DNA from: Cryptomeria japonica
Taxonomy: Eukaryota > Streptophyta > Pinopsida > Cupressales > Cupressaceae
Reading direction: 5' to 3'
NCBI RefSeq assembly: GCF_030272615.1
Contig: NC_081414.1
Span: forward strand, 520,492,185 to 520,556,184
Length of the DNA: 64,000 bases
The number at the start of each line of letters is the position of its first letter. Within the stretch, counting starts at the first letter, position 1. A program made the translations under genes and the position numbers. The notes beneath the pieces were generated by a model. The model saw nothing but the letters and a program-made list of their open reading frames with translations. It did not search any database and had not been told where the DNA came from. Of this stretch, positions 57,198 to 64,000 are shown piece after piece.

Positions 57198-60100
57198 AAA
57201 TTCTGAAGAAAGAGATCAAGATCATTATGGCTTTCCTCAGGAGATAGGAATACCCACTTCTTTCACATGATGAATCTCAAACATAAGTTTGCTAATAAGA
57301 TATCACACATCTCTAAAGATGGACTCAAGATTGACAAGGAGGATGATATTAGATGAGAAGTTGTTCATTTCTTCAGAAACCTTCTTTCAGTCGAAGGTGG
57401 GTTAGATGAGCAAGTGCAGCAAAGTTTCATTGAATTTATCCCCAAAATTTTGAATGCAGATCAGAACAAATCCTTAACGATTATTCCTTCCTCTGAAGAT
57501 GTTGAGAATGTGGTGTTCTCTTTTGAAGGTAACATGACCCCTAGCCTAGATGATTTTCCTATGTTTTTCTTTCAAGTTTTTTGGGATATTGTCGAGGAGG
57601 ATGTTGTCAGTGGGGTTAAAGTGTTTTTTGGATATTGTTGAGGAGGATGTTGTCAGTGGGGTTAAAGAGTTTTTTGGATCGAGGAACATTTTAAAGGAAA
57701 TCAATTCCACCTTCATTGTCCTCATCCCCAAGTTTTTGAGGGTGGACATCTTGGATGCTTTTAGGCCCATGAAGATCTGTAACTCTTTCTACAAAATCAT
57801 TTCAAAAGTCCTGACTTCCAGATTGTTGGTTGTCCTACTTTTAATTTCTCTCCAGTAGAGTGGTTTTGTTCTTAGAAGGAAAATCCTTGACTCCATCATC
57901 ATTGTGTACGAGAACATTCATTCTATGGAAGTGTCCAGAAAACAAGGATTTATGCTTAAGCTTGATCTATCCAAAGCATATGCCAGAGTGGATTAGAATA
58001 CTTTACTCAAAGTACTAAAGGCCTTTGGATTTGTGGAGAGAGTTCTTAAGCTAATCTAGCAACTCATCTCTTCTTCCTCTTTTGTTGTTATTGTTAATGG
58101 TTCCCCTTCTCATTTTTTTAAGGCCTCTAGGGGAATAAGACATGGTGATCCGATATCTCGAATTCTTTTTATTTTGATGGCAGATTATTTGGGAAGGTAC
58201 ATGCAGACGTTAGTGAATGAAGGTAGTTTGAAAGGCCTCAAGCCTTCCTCAGCTCCTCTAGTCTGCTCTCATCAACAGTTTGTTGATGCTACTATTTTGA
58301 TGGGATGTTCATTCATAGGGGAAGCTAAAGTGTTTAACTTGACTCTTGGTTTGTACAAGAAGGCGTCAGGCCAAAAAGTTAATTTGCGAAAGAGTTCTCT
58401 ATTTTTCTTCAACACCCTTGAAGAGAGACAAAAGAAGATTGTTTCCATCCTGGGATGTCCTATTGGTGATCTAGATTCTTCCTATCTTGGTCTTCCTTTG
58501 TGTTCTAAACCTTCTGAATCTTTTTGGAATTCTCTTATTGATAGGTTCAACAAGAAACTGCCTGGATGGAAGGGAGTCCTCCTTAGTCAAGCAGGGAAGG
58601 TCCAACTTCTTAAGTCATCTCTTCAAAATCTATCATTTTATGCTCTTTATTCAAAATCCCATCAAATTTTGTTGATATAATTGAGAAGATCCAGAAATAT
58701 TTCCTGTGGTTTGGAGTGGAGGAAAGAAAAAGAATGTCACTAATTTCATGGGAAGTTGTTTGCAGACTGAAAAGATTGGGGGGCCTTGGTCTGAGGAGCA
58801 TTAAAACTTTCAACATAGCTCTCCTTGCTAAAGAGATATGGAGATCCTTTTCCGATTTAAGGGAATGGAACTCTGTTTGGCACAATAAATAGTTACTCTC
58901 AATTGGATCTCTAGAAGATTTTTTTTAATCTAACAATCTCCCTGCTAGATCTTCTTTATGGAACAATGTCATCAAAGCTAGGGAGGTGGCTGGGAGGGGT
59001 GCTAGCTAGAGAATAGGGGATGGAAGAAAGACCCTATTTTGGGAATATATTTGTCTTTTTCAAGAGCCCGTCAACAATGTTCCCTCTTTTCTTCCTTTTA
59101 TTGAAGAATGCAAGAACAAATTTGGTCAATATTGGTGATTATTGGAATGAAGAATAGTGGGTGAATCTTGGTATTATCAATGATTCTCTCCAGCCCCTCC
59201 AATTGGCCCTCAATTCTATTGCCTTGAATCATTCTGGTGGAGATGATTGTCTTGTCTGGAGTTTGACTTCTTCTGGGTCTTATTCTGTCTCCTCGACTGT
59301 CTCTCTCTTGTCCCAGTTTAATTAAACCCCTCCAATATGGGCTAAGGCATGGGTGACTAGTCTTCTTACTAAGAATAATATCTTTTTTTGGATTCTTCTC
59401 TAGAATAAATTGCTGACTTTGGACAATTTATGTAAAAGAGGCTTCTCATTGTCTAACATGTGTTATCTTTGCATGGCTGAGGCTGAGTCCTCCTCTCATA
59501 TTTTTCTTCATTGCTCCTATGCTTGGGAGATTTGGTATCAGGTTTTAAAGAGGTGGAATTTATCTTGGGTCTTCTTTGAGTCCATTCTTTACTTTTACTA
59601 TCAATGGAAAACGCCCTCGGCTAACCAGATTATTTAATTATTATGGTCCTTTGTGTTTCCTCATGTGGCATGGGAAATATGGAAAGAGAGAAATAACAAA
59701 ACAATTCAAGATGTTGCTCTTCCAGTTGATATTGTCTTCAGAAAGATCCTAAGGGCCATTGGAGAGAATATGAATTTTTTAGATGATCGACTTAAGGAGG
59801 AGATAGAGATTTGTCAAGCCTATGACTATGAGGCTTCCATAGGCTGACATTAAATATAGATATTTATAAAGCCACAAAGCCTAGTAAAAAATTAGTGGAG
59901 GGTGTGTTCTAGTGATTTCCCCCTAAGGGATGGATTAAAATTAACCTTGACGGGGTGGCCAAAGGAAATCCGGGGCCGATTGAGTGTGGGGGAGTGATTA
60001 GGGGTGAGAATGGAATATTCTTAGCAATGGTGGCATTCCCCTTGGGTAACCAGACCAACCAGCTTGCTAAAGCCATTAGGGCTTATCAGACCTTGTTGCT

Positions 60101-60427
60101 TGCCTATCAAATTAATGATAAAATGTATGGATCGAAGGGGATTCAAACAATATCATTCAATGTATTAAGGAGACCAATAAGGCTTAATGGACCATCAAGA
60201 ATTGGATTAATTTATCAAAAGAGATAATCCTCTCCTTTGATAAATGCTTTTTTCCCCATGCTTACAGGGAATCTAACATAGTAGTGGACTTCTTTACCAA
60301 TAAAGGAGTGACAACTAAGGGGAGGATGACATGGAATTTTGAGGATAGCCTAGAGGATGATGTCAGAGCCCTTCTTGGATACGTGGTGGCATCCCATCAA
60401 ATTGCTATTTTCAATGATGGGTAAAAC
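57198..60427 (+). pseudogene. L1-type LINE ORF2: reverse transcriptase, zinc-binding and RNase H domains
   Basis: The plus-strand text is a non-LTR (L1-type) reverse transcriptase, which copies element RNA at the nicked target. It begins mid-protein (F-F-H-M-M-N-L-K-H-K near 57,260), so the endonuclease is missing. Visible blocks are LIPKFLRVDILDAFRPMKIC (about 57,722), KQGFMLKLDLSKAYARVD (57,945-57,995, one catalytic Asp), GIRHGDPISRILFILMADYL (about 58,132), and QQFVDATILM at about 58,275, where the family has F-A-D-D, so a catalytic Asp is lost. A reverse-transcriptase zinc-binding domain (CYLCMAEAESSSHIFLHCSYAWEIW, 59,460-59,540) and a C-terminal RNase H (KINLDGVAKGNPGPIECGGV, about 59,940-60,000) follow. 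A 46-bp duplication at 57,585-57,676 shifts the frame and many stops are present. Confidence 0.85.
57585..57676 (+). repeat. 46-bp tandem duplication in the LINE
   Basis: GATATTGTCGAGGAGGATG and what follows is repeated once with a 46-base period and three or so differences. Because 46 is not a multiple of three, it changes the reading frame. Confidence 0.9.
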
Positions 60428-62390
60428 AATAATTACTATTCATGATCGATATCATGGCGAGGTTAGAGCCAGATTGCATCACTATTGCTCACATGCTTTC
60501 TAGGTCTTTTGTGAGCTCTTATGCCTATTAACCTGCTTCCAGATTTTGCTTAACCACTCTAAACTTGAGAATTTTGCAAATGCTAAGATAGGTGGTGAGA
60601 GGCGTTGTGCTGAGCCTATGGATTGTGAAGGCCTAAGGGCCAACCAAACCATTTAGAGAATCCTAGAAAAGGGGGAGCTCATGCCCTGTATTGAAAAACT
60701 GCATGGATGGGACCCTAAAGTGTCAAGGATATTTTCTAGAGGATGGAATGATGGCAAAATTACCCTGTTTGGGAGGGTTGTGGTGGTGGATAAGAAATTA
60801 ATTGTAGAGATTATAGGTCTCCATGCTAAGGGTCTCAAATTTTATAGAGAGAAAATATTTGGAATCAACGGTGAAGAACTTTCCTAAAACTGACAAAGAA
60901 AGGAAAATGTTGGTGAATAAAAATAAAGTTGCTATGATGCAGACACTATCAGAATGATTTGGAGGGAAGTGTTGAAGGTGTTAATGGAATACATCACCAT
61001 GGATGGTCGGTATTCATGGGTCTTTGGGCATCTTTTTGTCCTTCTTAATCACTTCATGCACTAGTTTAGTCTTTCTTTCCCTTTCTATCTCATGTCGTTC
61101 CTCAATGCTAGCATTTTTTAGCATAGAGAGAATCCTAGTGCTAACCCTATCCTTCATGAGGGTCTTTGGGTTTTGATTTATGAACACTTTAAAGCCAACT
61201 CTACCAAGCCTAATTCCCCCCTCATTTCTATTTTGGAGGATGTGGAGTCAAAAACCCATTGTTCCAATGATGCTGACTGGAACACGGACATGGAGGATGA
61301 ATACCCTACCCCCTTGTAAAAAGTAAAAACAAAGCCAAGTCTGTCATCCCCTCACATTTCAGGAATGGGAAGAATATTGACTCGGATTTGTGCCCCTCCC
61401 TTGCCTCAAGAAAGAAGTTAAAGGGTCATTCCCTGCCTAAGGGCAAATCTCTTGAATTAGAGGGTCAATCACCTATCCATGCTAACCAAGATCCCCAGTC
61501 TCCCCTACATTCACTCAAGTCTTACCCTTCTACATATAGGGAGAATAGACCCTATTTTCCCAATCAACTCAACCCAGATTCTCCCCTGCTAAACTTGGAC
61601 TAGGAGTTTCACACTGATATCTTGGCCACTGTAAGAAATAAGGCGATGGATTCTTTTCGGATAATGAATTGGGATTTCCACGAGATCAAAAATATCAATA
61701 TAAAATAGAGGGCCATTAATAGAAAAGTGGAAAGGTTGGAAACAAGCGGTGAGGGTTCACATTACAAATAGGACACCAAGGATGATGACCTTTGGACTGA
61801 AGAGGAAAATTTTGTAGTTATTGAATGTCTCACTAAAACTATTGAAGCTCTATACAACTTGAAAAATAACTATGAGAGTAAGATTGTTGCCTTTGAGAAG
61901 AAAATTAAAAGCATTAAAGAGTCTCTCCACTCCATTATGTCCCATAGTCATAGTGTTATCAAGACCACTATTGAAAGCATGAACACCATGGTGATGAATA
62001 TGGAGAAGGGATATCAAGGAAACTTAGTGGTGGAGATGGACTTGGAGAAGGAAAAAGGAAATGATGAGTCTATGGGTCCAAGCAAGAGAACGTGGGCCAA
62101 TCTGAAGAGGGAAGTTGACAAACCCCTGCAGGAGATCTAGGACTTCAAGAAAGTGGCTCAGAACATGAATCAGTTAGAGGCAGAGGTTGGTGAGAGCTTA
62201 AAGACTTTGGCTTATATTTCTTCAGTTTCTGTCTGGTTTTTTGTTGGTGTCTAGCTGCCTTTTTCCCCCTTTTTCTCTTTAGGAAACATTTCATTTATTT
62301 ATTATGCTTTTCATATCTAATCTTGGTGTTGACCTATTGTAAAGGGTTTCAGGTCCCTTCAAAACTTGTTTTTAGTATAATAAAAAACTT
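60428..62390 (+). other. LINE-associated 3' region with ORF remnants
   Basis: After the RNase H stop, about 2 kb follows before a tail-like end (GGTTTCAGGTCCCTTCAAAA near 62,346, then AATAAAAAACTT). A short open segment at 60,681-60,887 (IEKLHGWDPKVSRIFSRGWN, then I-G-L-H-A-K-G-L-K-F-Y) resembles N-terminal parts of hypothetical proteins I recall from plant repeats. A Lys/Glu/Met-rich, coiled-coil-like segment lies at 61,859-62,140. I cannot tell whether this is a LINE extension, a captured gene, or another decayed element. Confidence 0.5.
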
Positions 62391-63005
62391 TATCTTATCC
62401 ACTTTTATGTACATTTTGATAGTCAAACATCTATTGCACACCTCATATCTACACATTCGCTCCCACACCTATTACCATTTACTTCACTCGACAAGTCCTT
62501 GAACTAGTATGTTCCTTCTTGCAACATATTAGTCCATTAATAGAAATATAAATACCACAAATGAGATAAAGGGAGCCTTAATATATTTAAATCATGTAAT
62601 AACATTATAAAATATTGTGGGTCCTTTTGAGGGGGCAACCTCCTTTGAGTAATGCTCAATACAAAATATTAATCAATATTATTTACACACATTCTTACAT
62701 ATTTAAATTTATCTTATCCATTTTTTATAGATATTTTCACAATTCAAATGTTAATTATGTATCTCATATCCAACCATTCATTCCCGATATCTATTACCAT
62801 TCACTTGTCTTTGCCACTCTTTAAACTAGTATGTTCCTTTCTACTACATATTAGTCAATTAATAGAAAGGTAAAGACCATTGATAACTAAATGGAGTGAC
62901 ATTATATTGAAATCACATAATCACATTATAATATTGTGAGCCTCTTTGATGGGTCAGCCTCCTTTAAGTAATGGTCAACACAAAATAGTTAATGGATAAT
63001 CTTTA
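62389..63005. repeat. Tandem duplication of about 320 bp
   Basis: TTATCTTATCCA...GTATGTTCCTT...CATATTAGTC...CAACACAAAAT text occurs at 62,389-62,670 and again at 62,709-62,985 with many differences. It starts right at the LINE tail. No coding signal is seen. Confidence 0.75.
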
Positions 63006-63213
63006 TTGTTGCCTAAGGGTGTTATTTAAAATAATTTTATTAAAGAGTATTATCACTCCCCATGTATGAGGAATAGTTCTGATTGGATAAAGGAACACGT
63101 TACAAAGGATATGTGACCAAGCTTAACATAAAACAAAAGTAAAGTGTTAGGACCAAGGATTTGTGCATGCCCTCCTCAAAGAGATTTTCCTACAAATCTT
63201 GGGATGAGGTAAT
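63006..63213. other. Unannotated spacer
   Basis: I see no gene, repeat or signal here. Confidence 0.5.
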
Positions 63214-64000
63214 TGTTAGGACCCGGGAGGCAACTGAGAGGTGGGGCGGGGGCTGAATCAGTTGACTATGAATTTCAACCCAAATACAACTTAATAAAAC
63301 TTGATACTTAATACCGGTAAACCAAACTTAATTCTAATTGATAGATTAACAGTTAATATTAATACCGGTGAAACTTAATGCATAAAATAGAAGGAGAACC
63401 AACATCCACAACTCATAACACAGAGATTTGTATGTGGAAACCCCGTAAGGGGAAAAACCATAGTGAGAAACCTTACCCACAATTAGATGATATTACTGCA
63501 AATAGTATGTGTATACAAATGGGGTCTGCACATGCAGAAAGGCCAACCGCTTAGAGCTCACTGCTCAATCACAAAATAGGAGTCACACTGAATACAATTG
63601 GATGGTTAAATCCAATGATAATGTACTACTCAAAGTAGCATCTCCAATGTTGGATTCAATACCGGTTAAGCTCTGATAATCACCTTCAAACCTTCCTTGA
63701 ACCTTCTTTATGGTCTGCTCATATGATCTTCAATATTTGCACATACCATGTTACAATACCATAACCTTACATACCATATACCATCTCCTTACATCTCATC
63801 AATTCAGATCTTACATATATACCAAAACCTAAGACCAAATGTGTAGGTTGGCTCACTAAGAATATTACAATTAAATCAAATACAAATAAGTCAAGATGAA
63901 ATGCATCATGTCGGCTCAATACATTTACAACAATATCCAATCAATAAATCATCTTCATAACATGTCATGCTGATCTAGAATAGATAATGAATACTGGTCC
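63214..64000 (-). repeat. Copia-type LTR running off the right edge
   Basis: It begins TGTTAGGACCCGGGAGG, followed by an 'aactgagaggtgggg...tgaatcag' block that corresponds to the end of the Copia A and B LTRs in reverse orientation. 'Aaccccgtaaggggaaaaaccatagtgag' near 63,440 recalls the 'gggaaaaaccacagtgggga' stretch in Copia A's LTR (14,191). No primer site lies to its left, so it is a 3' or solo LTR of a minus-strand element. Confidence 0.65.

Noticed and set aside
1-64000. Host protein-coding genes, tRNA or rRNA
   Set aside because: Every coding signal I could recognise belongs to a mobile element; the longest unassigned frames lie within mobile-element LTRs or the DNA transposon.

Overview
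The window is a transposon graveyard from a large plant nuclear genome. There is no host housekeeping gene, rRNA, tRNA or CRISPR array. Copia, Gypsy and L1-type relics with spliceosomal GT-AG introns, very AT-rich spacers and old, decayed long terminal repeats (LTRs) fit a seed plant; the mix of families looks gymnosperm-like (conifer type), which is inference only.

The backbone is nesting. A plus-strand Copia element ('F', from before base 1 to about 57,197) has its gag split by an 8.38-kb non-coding TG...CA insertion (575-8954, target-site duplication AAGTT). Its 3' LTR is split by a minus-strand Copia element ('A', 13,775 to about 55,680). A is itself split twice. A Gypsy-type LTR ('D', 15,581-28,611) sits in the last codons of pol. 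A plus-strand Copia ('B', 30,069-52,314, perfect target-site duplication CTTCT) sits in the reverse transcriptase region. B contains a minus-strand Gypsy ('C', 35,457 to about 50,689) whose 5.5-kb LTRs carry an unidentified open reading frame of about 940 codons. To the right come a decayed L1-type LINE (57,198-62,390), a tandemly duplicated spacer, and another Copia LTR that runs off the window.

The best candidate for something undescribed lies inside LTR D. It is a DNA transposon of about 10.05 kb (16,200-26,248) with imperfect terminal inverted repeats, subterminal clusters of CGGGCCCCCG hairpins, and two convergent genes. One is an intact two-exon gene for a 967-residue protein with an apparent DDE/RNase H-fold transposase core and Cys/His clusters. 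The other is an eight-exon gene of about 495 codons, all introns phase 0, with a tandemly duplicated 72-bp exon and one in-frame stop. It is the only element here with near-intact coding capacity, so it is probably the youngest insertion. I could not assign the transposase to a named superfamily.

Other notable structures are an RNase H domain placed before the reverse transcriptase in Gypsy C, a perfect 37-bp inverted repeat at an internal deletion junction in the same element, and an isolated GC-rich island between TA microsatellites at 7.2-7.5 kb.
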